Shown here in pieces: positions 8,072-17,199 of a stretch of DNA of 64,000 bases. The DNA comes from Desulfobacteraceae bacterium (GTDB taxonomy: Bacteria; Desulfobacterota; Desulfobacteria; Desulfobacterales; Desulfosarcinaceae): contig QZKV01000074.1 of NCBI GenBank assembly GCA_003599575.1, positions 34,631 to 98,630 on the forward strand, given 5' to 3'. Below the pieces are notes generated by a model. The model worked only from the letters and a program-made list of their open reading frames with translations, did no database searches and was not told where the DNA came from. Every line of letters starts with the position of its first letter. Within the stretch, counting starts at the first letter, position 1. A program made the position numbers and the translations under genes.

Positions 8072-8734
8072 ATGGCGCTTTTGGATCGGGTTGAGATAAA
8101 CCCAGGCAGGCCCGCTGAATATGCGGTGATCTGGCTGCATGGATTGGGCGCTGACGGGCATGATTTTGAACCCATTGTCCCGGAGTTGGCCCTTCCCGAA
8201 TCGCTGCCGGTGCGGTTCGTCTTTCCGCACGCGCCCATGCGCCCGGTGACCATCAACGGCGGAGTGGTCATGCGGGCCTGGTACGACATTCTGGATCTGC
8301 CCTCCCGGAAAGTGGACGTTCAGGCCGTCCTTGAATCGGCCGGTTTTCTGCAGGAGCTCATCCAGCGCGAGCTTGCGGCCGGCATTGCTTCCGAACGCAT
8401 CGTGCTGGCCGGTTTTTCGCAAGGCGGCGCCATCGTTCTGCACACGGGCCTGAGATACGACCAGCCTTTGGCCGGCATCCTGGCGCTGTCCACCTATCTG
8501 CCCACGGCAGCCAGCCTGGCCGAAGAACGCAGCCGCGCGAATGCGAATATCCCCATCCTGATGGCGCACGGCCGGCACGATCCGCTCATCCCCATCTCCG
8601 CCGCCCAAAGCACGCGCGCGGCCTTGACCCAGTTGGATTATTCCGTCCAGTGGCATGCGTACCCCATGCAGCACGAGGTGTGCATGGAGGAGATAGGCGA
8701 TATCCGGGCGTGGATCATCGATGTTTTGAAATAA
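8072..8734 (+). CDS. Carboxylesterase / phospholipase family serine hydrolase
   Basis: The 220-residue alpha/beta hydrolase belongs to the small carboxylesterase/lysophospholipase family (YpfH/EstB type). Visible are the oxyanion segment WLHGLGADGHDF, nucleophile Ser116 in GFSQGG, Asp170 in AHGRHDPLIP and His201 in PMQHEV: a complete catalytic triad. There is no signal peptide, so it is cytoplasmic. ATG 8072 follows GAGGGA; it is preceded by an in-frame but unsupported upstream extension. Family members hydrolyse short-chain esters; the natural substrate is unknown. Confidence 0.85.
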   Translation: MALLDRVEINPGRPAEYAVIWLHGLGADGHDFEPIVPELALPESLPVRFVFPHAPMRPVTINGGVVMRAWYDILDLPSRKVDVQAVLESAGFLQELIQRELAAGIASERIVLAGFSQGGAIVLHTGLRYDQPLAGILALSTYLPTAASLAEERSRANANIPILMAHGRHDPLIPISAAQSTRAALTQLDYSVQWHAYPMQHEVCMEEIGDIRAWIIDVLK

Positions 8735-8797
8735 TTCCTGCTTGGAAAGCCAGCGTGGGGAGACCATGCTGGCGCAAAGCGCATCGGCTGTGCCCCT

Positions 8798-9964
8798 TTA
8801 GGGCCTGAGCAGATGCGTCTGCCCGGTGCGTACTGCGTCATAAATCAATTTGCCCGTCAATTTGATCTTGCCCCATGCGCCCTGCTTGCGGGCCATGATG
8901 ATGTCGTACAGTTCTTCGCGGTCCTGGGGCGGCTTGACTGCGGAGCGCTTTTTGGAAAGCGCGAGCGAACGGGTCGGACAGGCGGCGACGCACACGCCGC
9001 AGCCGATGCAGCGGTTCAGATCCACGCGGGGCGTTTTTTCTTCTTCGGAAAGACGGATGGCGGCGACCTGACAGCGCTTTTCACAACTGCCGCAGCTTTT
9101 GCATGTGCCGGGATCCACGACGGCATAATAGTTTGCGGACCAGAAGTCCAGCGGCTTTGCAAGCACTTTATGCATGGCCAGCATCCCGCAGCAGCATCCG
9201 CAGCAGGAACAGATGAATTCGGCTGTTTGCGTATTGGATGGCTGCAGCACCAATCCTTCTTTTTGATTTTGATCGATGATCGCCAGGGCCTCATCTTTCG
9301 AAACCTCCCGGCCGAGCCCCTTTTCCAGAGCGGACTGCGCCATCCAGCCGACGGCCAAACAGGTTTCTTTTCTCTGCGTGACCTTGCAGGATCCGCCCGT
9401 CATGGATTTCTTCTTGCGGCAAATGCAAGCGAATACGGCAAAGGGCGCTTCGGCCGTCCGCAGCAGTTCGGAAATTTGATCAAACGTGCTGACATGCTGT
9501 TGCGGTTGAATGCTTTTCGCGACCGGAACGGTGCGCATCTGAGGAAGCGCTGTTCCCAGAAAGGCAATCCCGAATTTGGGATCCGAGGTATATCTGTCAA
9601 AGGCCTTTATGAATTCCGGGGTCAGCCGTTCGTGTTGCGCTTCGTACATGCCCACCACCAGAGGGGAGCACCAGAAGTGGGGTTCGCCGTTCTTCTTTTT
9701 CGATTCAATGCCGCCCTTTTGAAAAATCCGCACAAGAATGCGCGCCAATGCTTCCGGTGAGTCGACCAGATGCGCCGCCTTGCCGTAAATTTGCCCGATC
9801 GTCTCAGGTTTGTGAGCCAGAAAGGTGGCTATCTCGGCTTCTTGCGGGGTGAAGATATGCTTCAGGATTTCAATTTCAACGCCGGACCTGGTGGCCGGAA
9901 ATCCCACCGCCTGGCCGTCGAGGTGCTTTTGCAGCCTGACGTAAACGCGATCTTCTGGATTCAT
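8798..9964 (-). CDS. 4Fe-4S ferredoxin-type protein with extra Cys cluster
   Basis: The 388-residue protein has an N-terminal helical region resembling a winged helix (FTPQEAEIATFLAHKPETIGQI), a central Cys-rich part (FACICRKKKSM... and CSCCGCCCGM) and two classical 4Fe-4S motifs, CKSCGSCEKRC and CIGCGVCVAACP. Such proteins occur widely in sulfate reducers and are thought to be electron-transfer or redox-sensing proteins. No membrane segment is visible. It lies upstream of nothing obviously metabolic: a sensor kinase on the same strand precedes it by 97 bases, so the pair may form an operon. The redox partner is unknown. Confidence 0.75.
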   Translation of the reverse strand: MNPEDRVYVRLQKHLDGQAVGFPATRSGVEIEILKHIFTPQEAEIATFLAHKPETIGQIYGKAAHLVDSPEALARILVRIFQKGGIESKKKNGEPHFWCSPLVVGMYEAQHERLTPEFIKAFDRYTSDPKFGIAFLGTALPQMRTVPVAKSIQPQQHVSTFDQISELLRTAEAPFAVFACICRKKKSMTGGSCKVTQRKETCLAVGWMAQSALEKGLGREVSKDEALAIIDQNQKEGLVLQPSNTQTAEFICSCCGCCCGMLAMHKVLAKPLDFWSANYYAVVDPGTCKSCGSCEKRCQVAAIRLSEEEKTPRVDLNRCIGCGVCVAACPTRSLALSKKRSAVKPPQDREELYDIIMARKQGAWGKIKLTGKLIYDAVRTGQTHLLRP

Positions 9965-10060
9965 AGGGCCCTCCTCTGGTCAAAAATACTGCCCTTATTG
10001 AAGAACGTTGGCAACGCATTCCGGAAATTGGCCCGGGCAATCCACTTCCGCCATGACGGA

Positions 10061-11827
10061 TCAGGAGAAGACCGGTGCCTCCTTGGAGGCATTTGCACAA
10101 GGTATGATCAAAGTAAAGCGACTGCCCTTACCGGGAGCACTGTCGATGGAAAAAGTACCTCCCAGCAGGTTGATTCTATCCCGGATGCTGAACAAGCCCA
10201 AACCTTCGTCTTTTCCGGGGGCCGCTTCCAATCGGCCCGGATCGAATCCTACCCCTTCATCCTGGATGGATAAGCGTATGGCGCCTTCGATTTGCTGCAA
10301 CCGCACATGGGCCCAGGAGACTTTGGCATGCTTGGTGACATTGAACAACAATTCACGCACCGATTCGAAGACCATGATGGAGACATCTTTGGGCAGCCGG
10401 CATTCACTCTCCAGGCACAAATCGACATTGAAATTATGTTTTTGCTGCATCCATTTGCAAAGCCACTTCAACCCGGCCGCAAGTCCTTCGCTTTGAAGCA
10501 CCGGCGGACTCAGACTCACGCTCAGTGATCGGGACATCTGGATGGATTCATCAAGCAGGTCCCTGACCTTGTCCATCTCATATTTCAGATCAAAGCCCCC
10601 GACCTCATCCCGAAGAACACCCATTTTCATTCTTGCGGAAACCAGGTTTTGTTGTAAGCCGTCATGCAAAAGCTTTGACAAACGCCTGCGCTCCCGCTGT
10701 TCGGCCATGGTGAGTTCACCGGTCAGTCGGCGCATTTGATCCGCGCGGGCCTTCAACTGCTCGTTGGCCCGGGTGAGCTCTTTTTCGACCTGCTCGCGCT
10801 TTTCAATCTGTTTCTCAAGGGCTTGAATCGATTCGGTCAGCTCGGCCGTGCGTTCTGCGATCCTTTTTTCAAGTTCCAGGCGCAAGGCCTGCTCACCCTT
10901 CTTCAACTCGGTGGTATCCACACCGGTGATGACGACGTGGCCCTGTTTCGACCTGAAGGCCGTCAAGGCAAAATGTCTTCCCAACTGGCGATGAAAGGCC
11001 TCGACGCTGGTTGTTTTCCCCAGTTTGGGCGTATCGGCCAGCGCTTCGAACCAATACTTCTCGGTTTGCGGGAAGATTTCCAAAATGTGCTTGCCGACGG
11101 CGTTTTCCCGCGCAAGCCCGGTCATGCGTTCAAAGGCCGGATTGACATCCAGGACAACAGCGTCGGCGGGGTTGCCGTTTTCCCACGCGGTGATGTCGAC
11201 GATCATGGCGCCGCTGACCATTTCGTTGAACATCAGCCGGTACTTCTCTTCACTGGCTTGCAGGGTTTCCAGGGCCCAACGGCGTTCGCTCACATCGATT
11301 GCGACCGAATACAGGTTTTTCGAATGGCCGCTCTGCGCCGGCACGGGAATGCTCTCCATCAGGATGTAGCGGGAGGTCTTTTCATCGATGCGCAGCTTGA
11401 GCTCGATGCTGTTTTTTACGGCGAGTTGCGCTGTTTGCGCCAGATGGTAAAAGAATCTGTCATGCCATTCGGGATGGACAAAACGACCGAAACTCCGCCC
11501 CACGACCTGCTCGCGGTCCGACCCCAGCAGGCGGTAGCATGCGGAATTCGCCTCCAGCACGATACCGGCTTGAGAGAGGACGAAATATCCCACCGGCGCA
11601 TGCTCGTATAACTCAAAGAAATGCCGGTGCAGCTTGGACAGCTCGGCCTCGGATCGGCGCAACTCTTCGTTTTCGAATTCCAATTCGATAAGATGGGTCT
11701 GCAGTTCGCGAAAGATGCTTTTCAGATCCCCCGAGACCTGCACCAGATGGGTCTCAAGCTGCTGCCTTTGTTTTTCAGCCTCCTGCAGCAGGCCGAGCTT
11801 GGATTCGGAGTGTACCTTCAGGTTCAT
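10061..11827 (-). CDS. PAS-domain sensor histidine kinase (NarX/LiaS type)
   Basis: The product (about 588 residues from ATG 11827) has an N-terminal coiled coil, two PAS-like regions (around FFELYEHAPVGYFVLSQAGIVLEANSA and LMFNEMVSGAMIVDI), a second coiled coil, a HisKA_3 phospho-acceptor (ERRRLSKLLHDGLQQNL) and a HATPase_c domain ending DEGLGLFSIRDRINLLGGTF...KGSRFTLIIP. There is no transmembrane segment, so it probably senses a cytoplasmic signal. Kinases of this class normally pair with LuxR-type regulators, but none is adjacent. The start is uncertain because no good ribosome-binding site is visible; an upstream in-frame start exists at 11896. Confidence 0.8.
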   Translation of the reverse strand: MNLKVHSESKLGLLQEAEKQRQQLETHLVQVSGDLKSIFRELQTHLIELEFENEELRRSEAELSKLHRHFFELYEHAPVGYFVLSQAGIVLEANSACYRLLGSDREQVVGRSFGRFVHPEWHDRFFYHLAQTAQLAVKNSIELKLRIDEKTSRYILMESIPVPAQSGHSKNLYSVAIDVSERRWALETLQASEEKYRLMFNEMVSGAMIVDITAWENGNPADAVVLDVNPAFERMTGLARENAVGKHILEIFPQTEKYWFEALADTPKLGKTTSVEAFHRQLGRHFALTAFRSKQGHVVITGVDTTELKKGEQALRLELEKRIAERTAELTESIQALEKQIEKREQVEKELTRANEQLKARADQMRRLTGELTMAEQRERRRLSKLLHDGLQQNLVSARMKMGVLRDEVGGFDLKYEMDKVRDLLDESIQMSRSLSVSLSPPVLQSEGLAAGLKWLCKWMQQKHNFNVDLCLESECRLPKDVSIMVFESVRELLFNVTKHAKVSWAHVRLQQIEGAIRLSIQDEGVGFDPGRLEAAPGKDEGLGLFSIRDRINLLGGTFSIDSAPGKGSRFTLIIPCANASKEAPVFS

Positions 11828-12093
11828 CGGTTGGTTGTCCCGTAGGCGAATGGTCCAGAACTGTACCCGCCTTGCGATACTTAGCCCAAAGATCATAAAG
11901 ATGCCATGCCGTCAAGGGATTCCTTGTCCGCAAGGCGGTCCCGGCGGGCGTGACCGCCGCATCCCGGCACCACCGGTGCAAAAGGTTAGCGCGCGCCGGA
12001 ATTCAAGCCAGCTTACAAATAGTCCGATACTGTATTTGTCTGCACATCTTCCATGCAACGGCGCTGCGTGGGTGTCTGAAATTGGGGATCGGG

Positions 12094-14661
12094 ATGCGTA
12101 TTCGAACCAAAACGCTTGCGATTGTCGGAACGATGGTAATGACGTTGGTAACCGTTTTGACCGCGGCATCATACCTCCTGGTGACCGGCCGATTTGCGCG
12201 GCTGGAAATCGATGAGGTCGAAACCCAGGTTCTGCGGGTCCACAATGAGCTCAACGACACCATCGCCACCCTGGAAGCCATAGCGGCCGACTGGGCGCCC
12301 TGGGACAACACCTGCCGATTCATCCAGGATCTGAACGAGTCCTATGTGGAAGAAAACCTGGTGGACGCGACGTTCACCAATCTGCGTCTCAATTTCATGC
12401 TTTTTTTCAATAATAACGCTGAACTGGCCTACAGCCGCTTTTTTGAACTGAATCCCGATCTCCCCCCGTTGGATCCCGAAGCGATACTGGCGGAGATCGG
12501 CAGGTACCCGGCCCTGCTGAGGCATACCGCCGCCAAGAGCCGGGTCTCGGGGGTTCTGGTGGCCCGCGGCTTTCCCTTTCTGGTCACCGCACATCCAATC
12601 GTGACCAGCAAATTCGAACTCCCCATCCGTGGAACGCTGTTGCTCGGACGCGCATTGGACTCCGAAGAGATCAAACGGATCGCTGCGGTCACAAAATCCA
12701 ATTTGGCGATTCACCGGATAGCGCATCCCCAATTAAAGGTGCCCGCCGCAACCGTTCTGAGCGCGCTGTCGGAAACCGGCAAGATCCGGGCAGAGCCCAT
12801 ATCGGCACAACTCATCGGCGGTTACGGCACCATATCCGATCTGAACGGTGATCCGGCGCTGATTATCGAAATCACCCGGGATCGGAATGTATACCAATAC
12901 GGCTTGGCGACGTGGCGCCAGAATGCGGTGACCATGTTCGCCTCCAGCCTTTTCTTTTTCCTGTTGATCGTGCTGCTCCTGGATCGTTCCATTCTCAATC
13001 GGCTGAGGGATATGGCCCTGCGGGTCAACGCGCTGGCCAGTTCAGTCGACGCAAGCGGCCGCCTGGAAATCCGCAACTTCGATGAGATCGGGCAACTCGC
13101 CCAAAGCATCAATACGATGCTGGAATCGCTGCACCGTTACCACTCGATGCAGATCGCCAGCGAGAAACGGTACCGGCAGTTTTTCGAGGAAGACATCACC
13201 GGAGACTTCCTGATGTCCCTGGATGGACGCATTATCGAATGCAATCAAGCTTTTGCCAGGATTTTCGGTTATGCGAGCGCCGAAGAGGTCAAATCGGCCG
13301 ACAAGGAACGGTTCTACCCCTCCAAGCCAAATGGCAAACAGTTGCTGAGAGGGTTGCTGCGGGAAGGCCGCACGGAGGGCATTGAATTGGAGCTGACCCA
13401 TCGAAGCGGCCGGCCCATTTACTGCATCGGCAATCTGGTCGGCCATTTGGATGATTCGGGCGCTCTGAAAGAAATCGGAGGATATCTTTTTGACGATACC
13501 AAGCGCGTCCTTTTGGAAAAAGATCTCCGCCAGGCGCAAAAAATGGAATCCATCGGCACATTGGCCGGCGGCATCGCACATGACTTCAACAACATCCTTT
13601 CCGGCATCATGGGGTACACTGAAATCGCGCTTTCCGAAATTCCGGCCGCCGCACCGGCCGCCGGAAGGTTGCAGCGGGTGATCAAGGCCGCCCATCGCGC
13701 CAAGGAACTTGTTCATCAGATTCTGACTTTCAGCCGCCAGGACGAAAGCAATAGCCGCCCCCTCCAACTGGTGCCGGTGGTCGAGGAAGCGGTCAAACTG
13801 ATGCGGGCGGGGCTGCCCAGCACCATCGCTATCCGCGTGCGGGCTCAAGCCCAGGTAACGATCATGGCCGATCCGGTCCAGATCCACCAGGTGATCATGA
13901 ACCTGTGCACCAATGCCGGTCAGGCCATGAAGAAAAAGGGGGGCATCTTAACGGTCATCGTTGAGGAAACAACCCTGGACGAGAGCTTTACCGATCGCTA
14001 CATCGGCGTGGCCCCGGGGCATTTTGCGCGCATCAGCGTGGCAGACACCGGAGAGGGGATCGCCCCGGAAATCATGGACCGCATTTTCGATCCGTTCTTC
14101 ACCACCAAGGGCAAAACCGAGGGCACCGGTTTGGGGCTTTCGGTGGTGCACGGCATAGTGACCAGGCTCAACGGCGCGATTACCGTCACCTCTTCCGCCG
14201 GCGGCAGCCGGTTCGATGTCTATCTGCCCTGTAGTGGGCAACCTTGTGAAACCAAAACGCCTGAATCCCAACCGATCCCCAGGGGTAAAGAGTCGATCGT
14301 CCTGATCGACGACGAGGATTTCCAGGTGGAAATCGGAACGCAGATGTTAATGATGCTGGGGTATCGCGTGGTCGGGTTCACCGACAGTATCAAGGCGCTG
14401 GAATACATCAGCGCGCACGCGGATCAGGTCGATCTGGTCATCACGGACATGACCATGCCGAAACTCACCGGCATTGACTTGACCCGCCGATTGCTCGATC
14501 AAAAGCCCCTCTTGCCCATCATCCTGTGCACCGGCTACAGCGAAGCGGTCAGCGCCGAAACAGCTTCGTCCACGGGTGTGCGCGGATTTATCATGAAACC
14601 CATCGTGGTCAAAGACCTGGCCGGCAAGGTGCGCGAAGTGCTGGATGCGGGCACACGGTAG
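12094..14661 (+). CDS. Hybrid sensor histidine kinase (CHASE4-HAMP-PAS-HisKA-HATPase-REC)
   Basis: The 855-residue membrane kinase has TM1 at about 8-30, a periplasmic sensor containing ADWAPWDNTCRFI (typical of CHASE4), TM2 at about 278-300, a HAMP linker, a PAS domain (YRQFFEEDITGDFLMSLDGRIIECNQAF), HisKA with phospho-His around 496 in GGIAHDFNNIL, and an HATPase domain with DTGEGI and GTGLGLS. The C-terminal receiver carries the acceptor Asp around 785 in ITDMTMP. ATG 12094 places the first membrane segment at the N-terminus; an upstream in-frame extension to 11950 lacks a ribosome-binding site. It is divergently transcribed from the soluble kinase at 10061-11827. The output partner is not encoded here. 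Confidence 0.85.
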   Translation: MRIRTKTLAIVGTMVMTLVTVLTAASYLLVTGRFARLEIDEVETQVLRVHNELNDTIATLEAIAADWAPWDNTCRFIQDLNESYVEENLVDATFTNLRLNFMLFFNNNAELAYSRFFELNPDLPPLDPEAILAEIGRYPALLRHTAAKSRVSGVLVARGFPFLVTAHPIVTSKFELPIRGTLLLGRALDSEEIKRIAAVTKSNLAIHRIAHPQLKVPAATVLSALSETGKIRAEPISAQLIGGYGTISDLNGDPALIIEITRDRNVYQYGLATWRQNAVTMFASSLFFFLLIVLLLDRSILNRLRDMALRVNALASSVDASGRLEIRNFDEIGQLAQSINTMLESLHRYHSMQIASEKRYRQFFEEDITGDFLMSLDGRIIECNQAFARIFGYASAEEVKSADKERFYPSKPNGKQLLRGLLREGRTEGIELELTHRSGRPIYCIGNLVGHLDDSGALKEIGGYLFDDTKRVLLEKDLRQAQKMESIGTLAGGIAHDFNNILSGIMGYTEIALSEIPAAAPAAGRLQRVIKAAHRAKELVHQILTFSRQDESNSRPLQLVPVVEEAVKLMRAGLPSTIAIRVRAQAQVTIMADPVQIHQVIMNLCTNAGQAMKKKGGILTVIVEETTLDESFTDRYIGVAPGHFARISVADTGEGIAPEIMDRIFDPFFTTKGKTEGTGLGLSVVHGIVTRLNGAITVTSSAGGSRFDVYLPCSGQPCETKTPESQPIPRGKESIVLIDDEDFQVEIGTQMLMMLGYRVVGFTDSIKALEYISAHADQVDLVITDMTMPKLTGIDLTRRLLDQKPLLPIILCTGYSEAVSAETASSTGVRGFIMKPIVVKDLAGKVREVLDAGTR

Positions 14662-14717
14662 TTTTCAGCCCCCTGCGCCAAAACGACTTGCCCGCGTTAA
14701 GATCTAAGTTGGCAGGA

Positions 14718-14990
14718 TCAAAAAAGCCGTACATCGCCGGTTTGTTTATCCACCAGCATCCTTTTCAAGACACTGCCGTTTTGACCCACGACTTTGGCTA
14801 CATAATACCGGCCCTTGTTTTGCAGATCCACCGCGTAATCGGCCGGCAAGTGATCTCCGGCTTCGCGGTCGATGACGATTCTGGCCGTACCGGTGCTCAT
14901 GCCGTCAAACAGTTCCTGCCATTCCGGATCCTTATCAGCCGCAGCACTCTGCTTTTTGATATGTTCGTAAATCAGTTTTTTCAGTTGCAT
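14718..14990 (-). CDS. Small hypothetical protein (90 aa)
   Basis: The 90-residue protein starts MQLKKLIYEHIKKQ and ends LVDKQTGDVRLF. GGGAGG upstream of the ATG supports translation. It is soluble, with a helical N-terminus and a beta-rich C-terminal half (RYYVAKVVGQNGSVLKRML). I do not recognise the family. It converges with the hybrid kinase gene and shows no operon partner. Confidence 0.6.
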   Translation of the reverse strand: MQLKKLIYEHIKKQSAAADKDPEWQELFDGMSTGTARIVIDREAGDHLPADYAVDLQNKGRYYVAKVVGQNGSVLKRMLVDKQTGDVRLF

Positions 14991-15299
14991 GCTTCCTCCC
15001 TTCTTGCCAAAGAGGCATTTATCCCATCATCAAAATCACAATAAACATGCCTTTCTCAAAAGCAGGGCCGAGCCGCTTGTTTTGGCACGCTCTGCTTATT
15101 TCGGTTAAAACCGCCGGGAAGAGGTCACTTTAGGCCGCGGTGCGCCATTTCATTCCCGGCCGGTTTCACAATCAGGAAAACGCCCATATATTTCTCAAAG
15201 AATCAGCTCTGGTTTATAGTGAGGTATTTTGATGGTTGCTGTCCGCTGCGAGCAAAATGGCAGGGCAGCTTCCATGATGACGGCGATAAGGAGAGAATA
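14991..15299. other. Divergent intergenic region
   Basis: About 310 bases separate the 90-aa gene from the divergent MBL-hydrolase gene. It must hold both promoters, but I cannot pick out convincing -35/-10 pairs or operators. Confidence 0.4.
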
Positions 15300-16154
15300 A
15301 TGATATTCGGCGACATGGAACTGATTCCCATCACCGACGGCACCTCATGGGGCGACGGCGGCGGCGCATTTGGATTGGTTCCGAAAACAGTGTGGGATGA
15401 ACTCCTCCCAAGCGATTCCCGGAATCGCATCCCCATGATTTTGCGGTGCCTGCTGGTTCGTACGCCTCAGGCAACCATTCTGGTCGAGACCGGCATGGGA
15501 GACAAGGTGACCCCTGAAATTGCGGAAAAACAACACATGCGGCTGGAACGTCCGAACGGATGGCTGTTAGACGACTTGCGCCGGCACGACGTTGCGCCCG
15601 ATGACGTGGATATCGTTTTGCTCACGCACCTCCACGGCGACCACAGCGGCGGCGGCACCCGTTTTCTCGACGGGCAGATCGTGCCTACTTTCCCGCGGGC
15701 GCACTACTTGGTCCAACAGCGCGAATGGCGGGATGCGCACAATCTCAACGAACGCACCCGCGCCACATACTTTGGCATCAACTACGATCCGATTGAAAAA
15801 GCAGGCAAATTGAAGTTGCTGGACGGCGATGCAGCGGTAATCCCGGGGGTCCGGCTGGTAACCGCTCCGGGGCATACCGCGGGTCTGCAGGTCGTGATCT
15901 TCGAATCCGGCGGGCAGACAGCCGTGTTCCTGGGCGATTTGGCGTTCTTTCACTGGCAGTTGGAGCGGCTGGCCTGGGTCAGCGCCTACGATGTCGACCC
16001 GCTTGGGTCCATAGAGACCAAGCGCATCTGGCAGCCGTGGCTTGCGGAACGCGAAGCGCTGATCATCTTTCAGCACGATCCACTCATTACGGCCGGAAAA
16101 TTGGTCTCACGGGAAGGGCGCTACAAAGTGGAAACAGTGGCGCCGGCGGGATAG
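15300..16154 (+). CDS. MBL-fold metallo-hydrolase
   Basis: The 284-residue protein carries the metallo-beta-lactamase metal-binding motif THLHGDHSGG (about 109-118), a later His in TAPGHTAGLQ, the bridging Asp in AVFLGDLAFFH and a terminal His in FQHDP, giving a full binuclear site. There is no signal peptide. AAGGAGAG six bases before ATG 15300 fixes the start. Substrates in this family range from lactones to phosphonates and nucleotides, so the reaction cannot be named. It stands alone. Confidence 0.85.
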   Translation: MIFGDMELIPITDGTSWGDGGGAFGLVPKTVWDELLPSDSRNRIPMILRCLLVRTPQATILVETGMGDKVTPEIAEKQHMRLERPNGWLLDDLRRHDVAPDDVDIVLLTHLHGDHSGGGTRFLDGQIVPTFPRAHYLVQQREWRDAHNLNERTRATYFGINYDPIEKAGKLKLLDGDAAVIPGVRLVTAPGHTAGLQVVIFESGGQTAVFLGDLAFFHWQLERLAWVSAYDVDPLGSIETKRIWQPWLAEREALIIFQHDPLITAGKLVSREGRYKVETVAPAG

Positions 16155-16250
16155 CCGGTATCAGTCAAGCCAGGAGGAAGGGAAAGGGCAATGGAGCAAA
16201 GATAAGCCGCGCGCAAATAAGTCCGGCATCCCATGGCATTCGGGCGGGTT

Positions 16251-16637
16251 TCACAACCCGTCGATGACCCGCTGCAGTTTATCCCGCACTTCACCTGCGA
16301 TTTCCGCCAGGCCCGGATTCTGCACCGCCTGCATGGAAGCCAGGGGATCCACTGCCGATACTTCCACCCGGCCTGCTTGGGTTTCTTGCACCACCACGTT
16401 GCACGGCAGCATGGTGCCTATATAAGGCTCAGTCTCCAATGCGCGCAGTGCCATCCGGGGATTGCAGGCGCCAAGGATCAGGTATCTCCTGAAATCAACA
16501 TCCAGCTTATGCTTGAGTGTGGTCTGGACATCGATTTCGGTCAGGACGCCGAAACCCTCTGTTTTCAAAGCCTCGGTAACCCTGGTCACCGCCGCATCGA
16601 ATGAATCCGGGACTGTTTTGGTGAGATGATATGCCAT
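16251..16637 (-). CDS. DUF302 family protein
   Basis: The 128-residue protein matches the DUF302 pattern: an N-terminal strand-helix (FDAAVTRVTEALKTEGFGVLTEIDV), then YLILGACNPRMALRALETEPYIGTMLPCNVVV. The conserved Cys in GACNP and LPCNV are typical of the family and may bind a ligand or metal. It is cytoplasmic. GGAGAA precedes the ATG. The molecular function of DUF302 is unknown. No operon partner lies within 100 bases. Confidence 0.8.
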   Translation of the reverse strand: MAYHLTKTVPDSFDAAVTRVTEALKTEGFGVLTEIDVQTTLKHKLDVDFRRYLILGACNPRMALRALETEPYIGTMLPCNVVVQETQAGRVEVSAVDPLASMQAVQNPGLAEIAGEVRDKLQRVIDGL

Positions 16638-17199
16638 GAATGTTTTCTCCTTTCACGCTTCCTCGGCCCGGCGCTCCTGAGCTGGTACTCCGGCCCAATC
16701 GACAGCCGGTGGACCGCCGCAATCAGTGGACTCTATCTGATTTCAGAATGGGTGAAATGGGGCCGCGGCTTTATTCCACAGCCGATCAGACACTATTCCG
16801 CGTTTGGACCGCATGGGGCCGAAGCAAAAGAGGATACAGAAGAAAGCCGGTCTGGCTTCGGTTCCCTCCGGCCCTTCTTTTCACCCGCCTGAAAGTGGGT
16901 GATCGGCCGCTGGGTCACCATGATCAAAAGGGTACAACTTGCACGCGGCCTTGGTGGATTTGCCATGATCCCGATGGCGCTTACTTTAGATGAACCGGCA
17001 ACCTGCATCGCTTAGGTGAGCTTCGTAAAATGACTCTTACGCCTTCTTTGGAAGGCTTGGGCGCATTGAGCGCATCCTGCCCGCGCAGGCAATACTTCCA
17101 CTGCGCCGGACCGGACTCACCGTAGTATGTTGCCAACCGGCTTGGCGGAAATGAGCCGGAGCAGGCTTTGGGGCTCACAACCCACGGAGTTGCAAGCGC
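16638..17199. other. Intergenic stretch without recognisable gene
   Basis: About 560 bases lie between divergent DUF302 and the hydrolase-cyclase gene. Open frames here have implausible composition and no ribosome-binding sites. I see no RNA gene. Confidence 0.4.
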